Made by a program: the position numbers and the translations under genes | The notes under the pieces: generated by a model | What the model was told of the DNA's origin: nothing | What the model saw: the letters and a program-made list of their open reading frames with translations, nothing else | Databases searched by the model: none | Shown: positions 26,955-35,722 of the stretch, piece after piece | Numbering within the stretch: the stretch's first letter is position 1 | Layout of the letters: every line of letters begins with the position of its first letter | NCBI GenBank assembly: GCA_017303855.1 | Contig: JAFLBL010000011.1 | Location: 1 to 64,000 of the forward strand | DNA length: 64,000 nt | Direction: 5' to 3' | DNA from: Chitinophagales bacterium | GTDB lineage: Bacteria > Bacteroidota > Bacteroidia > Chitinophagales > Chitinophagaceae

Positions 26955-28271
26955 ATGCAAATCGACCAAACATCCTTCTCCGACATCTCCATCTTCCATC
27001 CGGAAGAAGAGTTCTCCGTGTTCCATAAACTGAATTTTACAAGAACGCTGGGCGGGCGTGAATGGCTTCGGAAGTTTTTCAGTGAACCGCACAGCGACCT
27101 GAAAAAAATCAGGGGCACCCAACAGGTGATCCGGACCTTTATGGAACATATACAACACTGGCCCGCGGAAATAAGTAATGGCACAGTGCTGGTAATGGAC
27201 AAATTCCTGGACTACCCGATTGATCCGATCAGTGAAGCACCAGCTTCATTCAACAACCTTTTTTATAAATGGCTTCACCAGGCGGATTATTCAATGATCA
27301 AGTATTCCATCCCGCATTTTGGTGATTTTTACCGTGGATTGAATCAGGTTTCAGAGCTGCTGAGTGATCTGGATCTGCCACCGGATATGAAAATCTATAT
27401 CGACCGGATCAGCGGAATGCTGAAAGAAGTTCCGTTACAGAAACTTGCTGCAACGCAACGCGGACAACGACTCAGCACATCACAACTTTTGTATTTTGCC
27501 TTTCACCTGCGTGGCCGCTACAAAACCAATACGCTTGAACTGATAGATATTTTCAGTCGTCTTGATGCCTGGTATTCCATGGCGGTGGCAGTAAAAACCT
27601 ACGGCCTCAGTTTTCCCGTGTTCGTGGAACAGGAGATGCCCCTGGTAGATGCCAAAGGGCTGTATCATATCATGCTCCCCGGCCCGGTGGCCTATGATCT
27701 GCAGATGAACCCTGAACAGAATTTCCTTTTCCTGACCGGTGCCAATATGGCCGGTAAAAGCACGCTGATTAAATCAGTTGGCGCCGCTGTTTTTCTCGCT
27801 CATATAGGTATGGGTGTGCCGGCTGAAAAAATGAAACTGACTTTATTTGACGGACTGATCAGTAATATCAATGTGGTGGACAATATCGCCCGGGGTGAAA
27901 GCTTTTTCTTTAATGAAGTGCAACGGATTAAAAACACGATCGGGAAAATCAATAACGGGAAAAAATGGCTGGTGCTGATTGATGAATTGTTTAAAGGCAC
28001 CAATGTACAGGATGCCATGAAGTGTTCGCTGGCCGTAATCCGCGGACTGATCAAAATCAAAAATTCTTTATTTATATTATCCACCCATTTATATGAAATC
28101 GGGGAAGAGCTTAAACCCTACCCCAATATTTCCTTCCGGTTCTTTGAAACCACCGTTACCGATGAGCAGCTCAGTTTCAGCTACCAGCTCCGGGAAGGGA
28201 TCAGCAATGACCGGATCGGGTATGTGATCCTGAAACGGGAAAAAGTAGTGGAGATGCTCGAAAATCTTTAA
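26955..28271 (+). CDS. MutS-like ATPase lacking the mismatch-recognition domains
   Basis: A 438-residue protein with only the core and ATPase parts of MutS. Walker A FLTGANMAGKSTLIKSVG lies near 258-275, Walker B with WLVLIDELFKGTN near 335-347, and STHLYEIG near 375. The N-terminal mismatch-binding domain of MutS1 is absent, and I see no Smr domain as in MutS2. It is one of the short MutS-family proteins found in this phylum, with a probable but undefined DNA-related role. It is closely linked to pyrC (10-nt gap). Confidence 0.88.
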   Translation: MQIDQTSFSDISIFHPEEEFSVFHKLNFTRTLGGREWLRKFFSEPHSDLKKIRGTQQVIRTFMEHIQHWPAEISNGTVLVMDKFLDYPIDPISEAPASFNNLFYKWLHQADYSMIKYSIPHFGDFYRGLNQVSELLSDLDLPPDMKIYIDRISGMLKEVPLQKLAATQRGQRLSTSQLLYFAFHLRGRYKTNTLELIDIFSRLDAWYSMAVAVKTYGLSFPVFVEQEMPLVDAKGLYHIMLPGPVAYDLQMNPEQNFLFLTGANMAGKSTLIKSVGAAVFLAHIGMGVPAEKMKLTLFDGLISNINVVDNIARGESFFFNEVQRIKNTIGKINNGKKWLVLIDELFKGTNVQDAMKCSLAVIRGLIKIKNSLFILSTHLYEIGEELKPYPNISFRFFETTVTDEQLSFSYQLREGISNDRIGYVILKREKVVEMLENL

Positions 28272-28329
28272 CACTTATGCTTTAAATCCCTGATGCGCCG
28301 GCCATATATTTTTTTATCTTGTGCGCCGT

Positions 28330-29946
28330 ATGAAAGTATTCCTGACGACCCTGCCTGCCCTGCTCCTGTCCCTGTACCTGACAGCCCAGCCGGCTACCGA
28401 TATTCTCCATTACAATTTTTCCATTGAACTGAATGACCAAAACGATACTGTTTCCGGCACCGTCCGGATTACGCTGATTACAAAAAATGCGGGCCGGTCT
28501 GTCACACTTGACCTGCAAGGGATTGGAAAAACTGGTAAGGGAATGAAAGTACTAAAGACTGAATTACCATTTTCCGAGAACGGAAACGACAATATGGCGT
28601 CTGGTAAATTTATCCATCAGCAAAATAAACTTACCATTGAATCCCGGCAACCCTTCAACGCAGGAGATACGCTCCTTCTTTATATACACTACAAAGGTAT
28701 TCCCGAGGACGGATTTATTATTTCCCGCAACATGTATGGGCGCCGCACTTTTTTTGCAGACAACTGGCCGAATCGGGCACATCACTGGATTCCCTGCAAG
28801 GATGAACCGGGAGATAAAGCATCATTTGAATTTATTGTAACGGCACCCGGTCACTACCAGGTAATCTCCAATGGTATCCAGGTGGAAGAAACCAATCTTT
28901 CTGACAATAAAAAACGTACGCACTGGCGGGAGGATATCCCGTTGCCCACGAAAGTAATGGTAATAGGAGTGGCCGAATTTGCCGTGCAGCATGCAGGCTT
29001 TGTCAATAATTGTATCCCGGTCAGTACCTGGGTTTTTCCTGAAAATGCAGAGAATGGATTTTATGATTACCGTATTGGTCCCGGAATACTTTCGTTTTTT
29101 GATCAGTATATCGGCCCCTACCCCTACCGGAAACTGGCCAATGTACAATCCAAAACCATTTACGGAGGTATGGAAAATGCCGGTGCCATTTTTTACTATG
29201 AAAATTCAGTGAATGGTCAACAGGCGGAAGAAGGGTTATTCGCGCATGAAATTGTACACCAGTGGTTCGGGGATATGGCTACCGAAAAAAGTTTTGCGCA
29301 TCTCTGGTTAAGTGAAGGTTTTGCCACTTACCTCACTCATATTTATTTGGAAGCAAAATATGGATCCGACAGCCTGGCCAAACGGATGCAGGACGACCGG
29401 TTATCCGTACTCAGTTTTGTGAAAGACAGTAAGCGGTCCGTGGTGGACAGCACTGCCAATTATATGAGTCTGCTCAATCCCAACAGTTACCAGAAAGGAA
29501 GCTGGGTATTGCACATGTTGCGCAGGGAGCTTGGCGACTCCCTCTTTCACGCCACCGTGCGTGCCTACTATGCACAATACAAAGGGAGTAATGCAGACAC
29601 CCGGGATTTTCAGTCAGTAGCTGAACGCCTGTCCGGAAAATCGCTTGAAACGTTTTTCAATCAATGGCTGTACAGAAAAGAAAACCCGTCATTACATATC
29701 AGCTGGATAAACAATCCGAAAGAAAAAACAGTATCCATCACCGTTGAACAGACACAGGCCACATTATTCGAAATACCGGTGGAACTGCTTTTAATAAACG
29801 GATTGCGGAACAATGAATCAAAAACGATAAGGGTCAGCAAAAGAAAAGAAACCTTTATTGTACCGGTAAGCAGCCCGCTATTACAACTGGATGCTGATTA
29901 TAAAACATCCCTGTTGGCTGAAATCACCGTAAAAGCGGAGAAATAA
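28330..29946 (+). CDS. M1 family zinc aminopeptidase, exported
   Basis: A 538-residue metallopeptidase with a signal peptide (MKVFLTTLPALLLSLYLTAQP). The exopeptidase motif GGMENAGAIFYYE is near 279 and the zinc site HEIVHQWFGD near 306-315 has the third ligand Glu in LWLSEGFATYL near 330. It removes N-terminal residues from peptides, here most likely in the periplasm. It is shorter than classical aminopeptidase N because it lacks the long C-terminal helical domain, like many Bacteroidota members. The ATG at 28330 is used; an in-frame GTG lies 9 nt upstream. Confidence 0.92.
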   Translation: MKVFLTTLPALLLSLYLTAQPATDILHYNFSIELNDQNDTVSGTVRITLITKNAGRSVTLDLQGIGKTGKGMKVLKTELPFSENGNDNMASGKFIHQQNKLTIESRQPFNAGDTLLLYIHYKGIPEDGFIISRNMYGRRTFFADNWPNRAHHWIPCKDEPGDKASFEFIVTAPGHYQVISNGIQVEETNLSDNKKRTHWREDIPLPTKVMVIGVAEFAVQHAGFVNNCIPVSTWVFPENAENGFYDYRIGPGILSFFDQYIGPYPYRKLANVQSKTIYGGMENAGAIFYYENSVNGQQAEEGLFAHEIVHQWFGDMATEKSFAHLWLSEGFATYLTHIYLEAKYGSDSLAKRMQDDRLSVLSFVKDSKRSVVDSTANYMSLLNPNSYQKGSWVLHMLRRELGDSLFHATVRAYYAQYKGSNADTRDFQSVAERLSGKSLETFFNQWLYRKENPSLHISWINNPKEKTVSITVEQTQATLFEIPVELLLINGLRNNESKTIRVSKRKETFIVPVSSPLLQLDADYKTSLLAEITVKAEK

Positions 29947-30017
29947 AACATATAATAAGGGAAAAATCCCGTCTGTTCAACCGGGTCAGCGCTGCGGCGA
30001 TTTCCTACCTTCCCGTC

Positions 30018-31568
30018 ATGCTGATCAAAACATTTGGCTCTGCCGTATATGGTGTGGAAGCCACCACCATTACCATTGAAGTAAACTGGATACACAACCA
30101 GGGAAAAGACCCCATGATTGTCGGACTGCCGGATAATGCGGTAAAAGAAAGTCTGCAACGGATTGAGAGCACGTTTAAAACCAATGAATATGATTTTCCG
30201 CGTACCAAAGTTGTAGTGAATATGGCGCCTGCCGATATCCGGAAAAGCGGAACGGCTTTTGATCTGCCGATTGCGCTGGGAATACTGGCGGCATCGGAGC
30301 AGATCACCAATCCGGAAGCACTGGCCTCCTATATTATAATGGGCGAACTGTCGCTGAACGGGGAAATCCGCCCGATAAAAGGCGCATTGCCCATTGCCAT
30401 ACAGGCACGTAAGGAAGCGTTTAAAGGATTAATTGTACCACAGGTGAATGCCAAAGAAGCGGGCATGGTCAACAGTCTGAATGTTTATGGCATCAATCAT
30501 ATCAATGAGGTTATTGATTTCTTCAGTAATGGCGAGCAGGGACTTGAACCCGTGGTCATCAATACAAGAGATGAATTTTTTCACTCTCAGTATAATTTTG
30601 ATATTGATTTTTCCGAAGTAAAGGGCCAGGAAAATATCAAGCGGGCGCTGGAGATAGCCGCGGCCGGCGGGCATAATGCGATACTGATCGGTCCACCCGG
30701 TGCGGGTAAAACGATGCTGGCCAAACGACTGCCGACCATACTGCCTCCGCTGACTTTGCAGGAAGCGTTGGAGACTACAAAAATCCATTCGGTGGCCGGT
30801 AAATTACCGGAGAATTCCACGCTGATTTCCAAACGTCCGTTCCGGAGTCCGCATCATACGATTTCCGATGTGGCATTGGTTGGAGGAGGAGGCATACCCC
30901 AGCCCGGAGAAATATCACTGGCGCATCATGGTGTGTTGTTCCTTGATGAATTACCTGAATTTAAAAGAACCGTACTGGAAGTAATGCGGCAACCCATGGA
31001 AGAAAGAAAGGTCACAATTTCAAGAGCGAAAGTTGCGGTTGATTTCCCGGCTTCGTTTATGCTGATGGCTTCTATGAACCCCTGTCCCTGCGGTTTCTAC
31101 AATCATCCGGATCGTCCCTGCAGTTGTCCGCCCGGTGCCGTACAGAAATACCTGAATAAAATTTCCGGTCCATTACTCGACCGGATTGATTTGCATGTGG
31201 AAGTTACACCGGTAGCGTTTAGTGAATTATCAGCTAATAAACCGGCAGAAACTTCAGCAACAATACGAGACAGGGTGATCCGGTCAAGAGACAGGCAGGC
31301 TGAGCGCTACAAAGAAAATCCGGGGGTTTACTGTAACGCGCAGATGAGCAGCCGGATGCTGAAAGAAGTTTGCGTGATCAACCCGGCAGGCGCCAACCTG
31401 TTAAAAGTGGCCATGCAGAAACTGAATCTCTCCGCCCGTGCTTATGACCGGATACTGAAGGTGAGCCGGACCATTGCCGATCTGGCCGAAAGTGATGATA
31501 TCAAACCCGAACACCTGGCAGAAGCTATTCATTACCGGAGCCTCGACCGGGAAGGATGGGGCGGGTAA
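30018..31568 (+). CDS. comM: ComM/YifB magnesium-chelatase-like AAA+ ATPase
   Basis: A 516-residue protein with an N-terminal Lon-protease-like fold (residues 1-170), a central AAA+ module with Walker A IGPPGAGKTMLAKRL near 224 and Walker B VLFLDELPEF near 311, the family zinc-like segment MNPCPCGFYNHPDRPC near 355-370, and the C-terminal helicase-like part ending in YRSLDREGWGG. In other bacteria ComM is a branch-migration helicase in natural transformation. Its 3' end overlaps the convergent oxidoreductase gene by 44 nt. Confidence 0.94.
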   Translation: MLIKTFGSAVYGVEATTITIEVNWIHNQGKDPMIVGLPDNAVKESLQRIESTFKTNEYDFPRTKVVVNMAPADIRKSGTAFDLPIALGILAASEQITNPEALASYIIMGELSLNGEIRPIKGALPIAIQARKEAFKGLIVPQVNAKEAGMVNSLNVYGINHINEVIDFFSNGEQGLEPVVINTRDEFFHSQYNFDIDFSEVKGQENIKRALEIAAAGGHNAILIGPPGAGKTMLAKRLPTILPPLTLQEALETTKIHSVAGKLPENSTLISKRPFRSPHHTISDVALVGGGGIPQPGEISLAHHGVLFLDELPEFKRTVLEVMRQPMEERKVTISRAKVAVDFPASFMLMASMNPCPCGFYNHPDRPCSCPPGAVQKYLNKISGPLLDRIDLHVEVTPVAFSELSANKPAETSATIRDRVIRSRDRQAERYKENPGVYCNAQMSSRMLKEVCVINPAGANLLKVAMQKLNLSARAYDRILKVSRTIADLAESDDIKPEHLAEAIHYRSLDREGWGG

Positions 31569-32727
31569 TTGTAGTCGCTTTTTTCTGTGCTCTTAAGGCC
31601 AGTTCTGTTGCCAGGAAACAATGCGACTGCGACATAGCTGTTTCCGTTCTGTTCAGTACATCATCCACCAACCGTGGACCGAAGGGAAGAATTTCATTAT
31701 TACAATCCATGTACAGCATCTCCTTGTTATTAACCAGGTATAAGTGGTTTCCCCCTTTATGTCCTGACCGTATATCAGTATTTTTCCTCACTTCAATATA
31801 CCCGTCTGTTCCCATTATGATCAATCGCCCATCTCCCCATGAATCGAGTCCATCCGGCGTAAACCAGTCAACCCTGATATAGCCAAGTCCCCCGTTTCCC
31901 CGGAGCATCACATCACCAAAATCCTCAAACAATGGTTTATCCGGATGATGCAGGTTTCCTGTCTGTGACGAAACGACGGTCGCTTCAGTAGAATTGGTAA
32001 AGTGCAGGTACTGATCAAACTGATGAGAGCCAATATCAGTCAATATACCACCGTATCGTTTTTTGTCCCAGAACCAATCTGGACGTACCGCCAGTCCGGT
32101 TTTACCGATGCCATTATTAATCCGGTGCGGGGCAAGATTAATAGTCTGAATTACCTGGCCGATAGCGCCCGCTTTTACGAGCTGACTGGCTTTCTCTGTT
32201 CCTTTATTCTCCAGCCGCTCACTGTACATAATGGAATAAATCCGTTTTGTTTCCTGTTGTACTTTTTTTACTTCGGCCAGTTGTTTCAATGTGATAATTC
32301 CAGGCTTATCCGTTAAATAATCCTTGCCGTGTTGCATTACCCGGATGCCTAATGGTGCCCGTTCATCCGGAATACCCGAACTCAATACCAACTGAACAGA
32401 AGGGTCTTCTACTATTTCCGCTTCGGACTTCACCAACCTGGCTTCCGGATACGCTTTTAAAAAAGCCGCGGAAAGATCCGCTTCCTTCGCATACATCGCC
32501 ACCAGCTCTCCACCTCCCCTTTTAATTGCTTCCGTCATACCATAGATGTGCGGATGATTGATGTTGATGACCGCAAACTTTATTTTCCCGGCCGGGATCA
32601 CCGGCATTTCCTGCCGGGGAAGTACTGCTTCTTTAAAATGCAACGCTAAAGGCGATATCATCAGTACACCAGACGCTTTTGACACTTCCTGTAAAAATTT
32701 TCTTCTGCCGGACCGGGGAGTATTCAT
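31525..32727 (-). CDS. Gfo/Idh/MocA family oxidoreductase, exported
   Basis: A 400-residue NAD(P)-dependent oxidoreductase. The N-terminus reads RSGRRKFLQEVSKASGVLMI, resembling a Tat-type signal, so a periplasmic location is likely. The Rossmann part (FAVINI-x-HPHIYGM, near 50) is followed by the EKPG-like motif TDKPGIITL near 137 and the YGGILTDIGSHQFDQYLHF block near 220, standard for the family. The substrate is probably a sugar or sugar derivative but cannot be assigned. It stands alone, overlapping the comM 3' end. Confidence 0.88.
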   Translation of the reverse strand: MNTPRSGRRKFLQEVSKASGVLMISPLALHFKEAVLPRQEMPVIPAGKIKFAVININHPHIYGMTEAIKRGGGELVAMYAKEADLSAAFLKAYPEARLVKSEAEIVEDPSVQLVLSSGIPDERAPLGIRVMQHGKDYLTDKPGIITLKQLAEVKKVQQETKRIYSIMYSERLENKGTEKASQLVKAGAIGQVIQTINLAPHRINNGIGKTGLAVRPDWFWDKKRYGGILTDIGSHQFDQYLHFTNSTEATVVSSQTGNLHHPDKPLFEDFGDVMLRGNGGLGYIRVDWFTPDGLDSWGDGRLIIMGTDGYIEVRKNTDIRSGHKGGNHLYLVNNKEMLYMDCNNEILPFGPRLVDDVLNRTETAMSQSHCFLATELALRAQKKATTITRPILPGRGSGNE

Positions 32728-33009
32728 ATAGAAAATTTAATTTATCCGCAGACAACCCGCACCTGTATAATAGATTGTCTTAAACTAAATGTACTCAATT
32801 CCGGCTGAAACACGATCCTGCTGTAGTTCTTGAAACCGGGACCCTTTAGAATCCCGGAAAGGACTGTATCCGGTCCGGCAGGAAACTCCATTTGGCTAAC
32901 CGCTAATCCTGTAAGAACAGGCAGGGCGAACCTGTTATCTTGGCATATTTCCCAAACTTGTACGATGTTTGTACATTGAAGCAGTATTTCTTTCTCCTCA
33001 ACTCCTTTT
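32728..33009. other. non-coding divergent region
   Basis: This 282-nt gap separates the oxidoreductase gene from the ABC transporter gene. A minus-strand frame across it overlaps the transporter start and looks like no known protein. A TATCTTGG box near 32937 is a weak promoter candidate. I see no terminator or RNA gene. Confidence 0.5.
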
Positions 33010-34860
33010 ATGAAGATATTATTCAAATACCTCAGACCCTATAAATGGCTGGTTGGCCTCGTGTTGTTATTGGCTGCCATTAATATCGGTTTTTCCCTGG
33101 TGGATCCGATTATTTTCGGACGCCTCATCAACCTGGCCACTTATCACCAGAACAAGATTGCCTTCAGCTGGGACGCCTTCCTTTTTTTCAATGAAAGCAT
33201 TACAGAGGAAGTAGTGAAAGTAAAACCGGGTGGCGTGGTGGAAAAAGTGATGGAAACCCGTCATTATTATGGAGTGGCCTGGCTGTTACTCGCTTCAATT
33301 ACAGTAGCCATGATCAGCAGGATTGCCAAGGCCTTTCAGGATTATTTCCTGAACCTGATCACGCAGAAATTCGGGGCTACGGTTTTTACAGAGGGGTTGC
33401 AGCATGCCATGAAACTTCCGTACCAGGAATTTGAAGACGCGCGTAGCGGGGAAACACTGAGTGTATTGCAGAAAGTGAGGCTGGATACAGAGAAATTCGT
33501 TTCCTCCTTTATCAATGTTCTTTTCCCGGTTATTGTAGGTATTCTGTTCGTGGCTGTATATGCCACCACGATACACTGGAGTCTGCCACTGGTCTATTTT
33601 GGCGGCATATTCCTGCTCACTATTATTTCTAACCTGTTGAGTAAAAAAGTGAAAACCATTCAGAAAAGAATTGTGGGACAAACCACGGCCCTGGCTGGTG
33701 CCACCACTGAATCGTTGCGGAATATTGAATTGGTTAAAAGCCTTGGGTTGACCCAACAGGAAGTATCCCGGCTGAACAGAAACACGTTTAAGATTCTAGG
33801 CCTGGAACTGACGAAAGTTAAGCGCATCCGCAGTATCAGTTTTATCCAGGGCACATTTGTAAATACCCTTCGCCAGATTATCCTTTTTCTCCTGATGTTA
33901 TTTATATACCGTGGACGCATGGATGCGGGACAGATTGTAACCATGCAGATTTTTTCCTTCTTTGTTTTCGGGCCGCTCCAGGAAATCGGCAATATAATTC
34001 TTACTTACCGGGAAGCCCAGGCCTCATTGGAGAATTTCGCTAACCTGATGAAGAAGTCGCCGGAAGCAACCGCAAGCAATCCCAGTCATTTGGGACAAAT
34101 CGAAACACTGGAGTTTGACCATGTGGCATTCAAACACCAGACCGCATCGCAGAACGCCATCAATGACATCAGCTTTTCCGTCAATACCGGCGAGACAATC
34201 GCTTTTGTTGGCCCTTCCGGATCCGGAAAGACCACGCTGATGAAATTGCTGGTTGGACTATACCGGCCGCAGCAGGGAAAAATCCTGTACAATGGTATGG
34301 ACGAAAACAGTATTGACTTTGAAGACCTGCGCAACCAGATCGGATTTGTCACGCAGGATACGCAGTTGTTCTCGGGTTCGATACGTGAAAATTTATTGTT
34401 TGTCAATCCCGCTGCTACCGAAGAGGAACTACAGGATGTATTACGCAAAGCATCCTGTAACAACCTGCTTGCCCGGGCTGAAAACGGCCTGGATACTATG
34501 ATCGGAGAAGGCGGACTGAAATTATCCGGAGGAGAAAAACAACGTCTCTCCATTGCGCGTGCCTTGTTACGTCATCCCAAATTATTACTATTTGACGAAG
34601 CAACCTCTGCGCTTGACTCTCTTACTGAGGAAGAAATTACGGATACGATCCGCAGCATTTCAACTGAAGGCCGGCAGGTAACCATACTTATTGCACATCG
34701 TTTGAGTACCATTATGCATGCAGACCGCATTTATGTTTTGGAAAAGGGCGATGTGGTGGAAACGGGTAACCACGAAAAACTTTTGGCCGAAAAAGGATTA
34801 TATTACGCCATGTGGCGGCAACAGATCGGTGAACGAAAAAACCGGGCCGCAGCAGTTTAA
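33010..34860 (+). CDS. ABC exporter (permease fused to ATPase)
   Basis: A 616-residue half-transporter, about six membrane helices followed by an ATPase domain with Walker A GPSGSGKTT near 401, Q loop FVTQDTQLFSGS, signature LSGGEKQRL near 506, Walker B LLLFDEATSALDS near 528 and switch His in LIAHRLST. It would act as a homodimer in the inner membrane. Only the general export fold is shared with the MsbA-like protein at 10255. An insertion of about 40 residues with a charged stretch lies after the first helix. The substrate is unknown. The rhodanese gene follows after 9 nt. Confidence 0.9.
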   Translation: MKILFKYLRPYKWLVGLVLLLAAINIGFSLVDPIIFGRLINLATYHQNKIAFSWDAFLFFNESITEEVVKVKPGGVVEKVMETRHYYGVAWLLLASITVAMISRIAKAFQDYFLNLITQKFGATVFTEGLQHAMKLPYQEFEDARSGETLSVLQKVRLDTEKFVSSFINVLFPVIVGILFVAVYATTIHWSLPLVYFGGIFLLTIISNLLSKKVKTIQKRIVGQTTALAGATTESLRNIELVKSLGLTQQEVSRLNRNTFKILGLELTKVKRIRSISFIQGTFVNTLRQIILFLLMLFIYRGRMDAGQIVTMQIFSFFVFGPLQEIGNIILTYREAQASLENFANLMKKSPEATASNPSHLGQIETLEFDHVAFKHQTASQNAINDISFSVNTGETIAFVGPSGSGKTTLMKLLVGLYRPQQGKILYNGMDENSIDFEDLRNQIGFVTQDTQLFSGSIRENLLFVNPAATEEELQDVLRKASCNNLLARAENGLDTMIGEGGLKLSGGEKQRLSIARALLRHPKLLLFDEATSALDSLTEEEITDTIRSISTEGRQVTILIAHRLSTIMHADRIYVLEKGDVVETGNHEKLLAEKGLYYAMWRQQIGERKNRAAAV

Positions 34861-34869
34861 TTTTCAGGT

Positions 34870-35178
34870 ATGGGACTCTTTTCTTTCTTTGGAAAAGGCG
34901 CTATAAAAAAAGCTTTGCGCCAGGGTGCTGTGATTATAGATGTGCGTTCGGCCAGTGAATATGACCGGGGCAGAATTCCCGGTTCCATCAATATTCCGGT
35001 GGACAGAATTGCGGCCAATACGGAACGTATCAGGCAAATGAACCGGCCGGTGGTCTGCTGCTGTGCGTCCGGGCACCGGAGCGGCATAGCCAGTACCACA
35101 TTGAAGCAGGCTGGTTTAAAAGAAGTATACAACGGGGGGAACTGGGAAAAATTGTTACAGCTGCTTAGCAGCTGCTGA
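34870..35178 (+). CDS. single-domain rhodanese-like protein
   Basis: A 102-residue cytoplasmic protein. It has the rhodanese signature VIIDVRSASEYDRGRIPGSINIP near 21-43 and the active-site loop CCCASGHRSGIA, with C65 as the predicted persulfide-carrying residue and three consecutive Cys at 63-65. It moves sulfane sulfur between acceptors. It lies 9 nt after the ABC exporter gene. The extra cysteines could bind metal or support sulfur relay, which is inference. Confidence 0.88.
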   Translation: MGLFSFFGKGAIKKALRQGAVIIDVRSASEYDRGRIPGSINIPVDRIAANTERIRQMNRPVVCCCASGHRSGIASTTLKQAGLKEVYNGGNWEKLLQLLSSC

Positions 35179-35185
35179 GTATTCA

Positions 35186-35641
35186 TCACTCCTCCTCTTT
35201 TTTCTTTTCCTTACCGGTCAGCAGGTCTTTAATAAATGTAAACTTTCCCGGCTCTTCAATATCGCTGAGTTCAAGTTCCAGCGCGCGGGTACTTTGACCA
35301 ATTTCAAGCAACGACACCACTAATGAAACCAGCAGACTGAGCAGTCCGACGGCAAAAATAAACCTTGATCCCATTACCCACTGATTGTAGATACTGTACA
35401 TGGTAAATACCGCGCAGATAAAACTAAAAACGCCGAGTGTCTGCATATAACGTACCAGTCGTAAGCGGTAGCGGAGGCTTTTTATCTGCTGCAACAGGAT
35501 ATGGTTTTCCTTACCATTTTCATACTCATCATGCAATTTGCGGACCAGGCTGGCCAGGGCCAGAAAGCGGTTTGTATACGCCAGCAAGAGCAGGCTGATA
35601 GCCGGAAATAATAAGGCCGGTGTATTGAAAGTAATTTCCAT
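35186..35641 (-). CDS. DUF2721 family membrane protein
   Basis: A 151-residue protein with three predicted membrane helices (about 8-28, 71-90 and 94-114) around a charged helical stretch (HDEYENGKENHILLQQIKSLRYRLRL). The layout matches DUF2721, whose function is unknown. The C-terminus is acidic, then Lys/Glu-rich. It meets the rhodanese gene tail to tail, with 7 nt between the stops. Confidence 0.8.
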   Translation of the reverse strand: MEITFNTPALLFPAISLLLLAYTNRFLALASLVRKLHDEYENGKENHILLQQIKSLRYRLRLVRYMQTLGVFSFICAVFTMYSIYNQWVMGSRFIFAVGLLSLLVSLVVSLLEIGQSTRALELELSDIEEPGKFTFIKDLLTGKEKKKEEE

Positions 35642-35722
35642 GTTGTAAAGTTCGGGAAAAGCAGGCAGAAGGATGCCGGAAGTTCAATCATCCCGCCTCT
35701 GAACTATACTACTGATTACTGT

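Noticed and set aside
32742..33026. 94-codon minus-strand frame in the gap before the ABC exporter
   Set aside because: It overlaps the exporter start, has no family likeness, and its composition does not look protein-coding.
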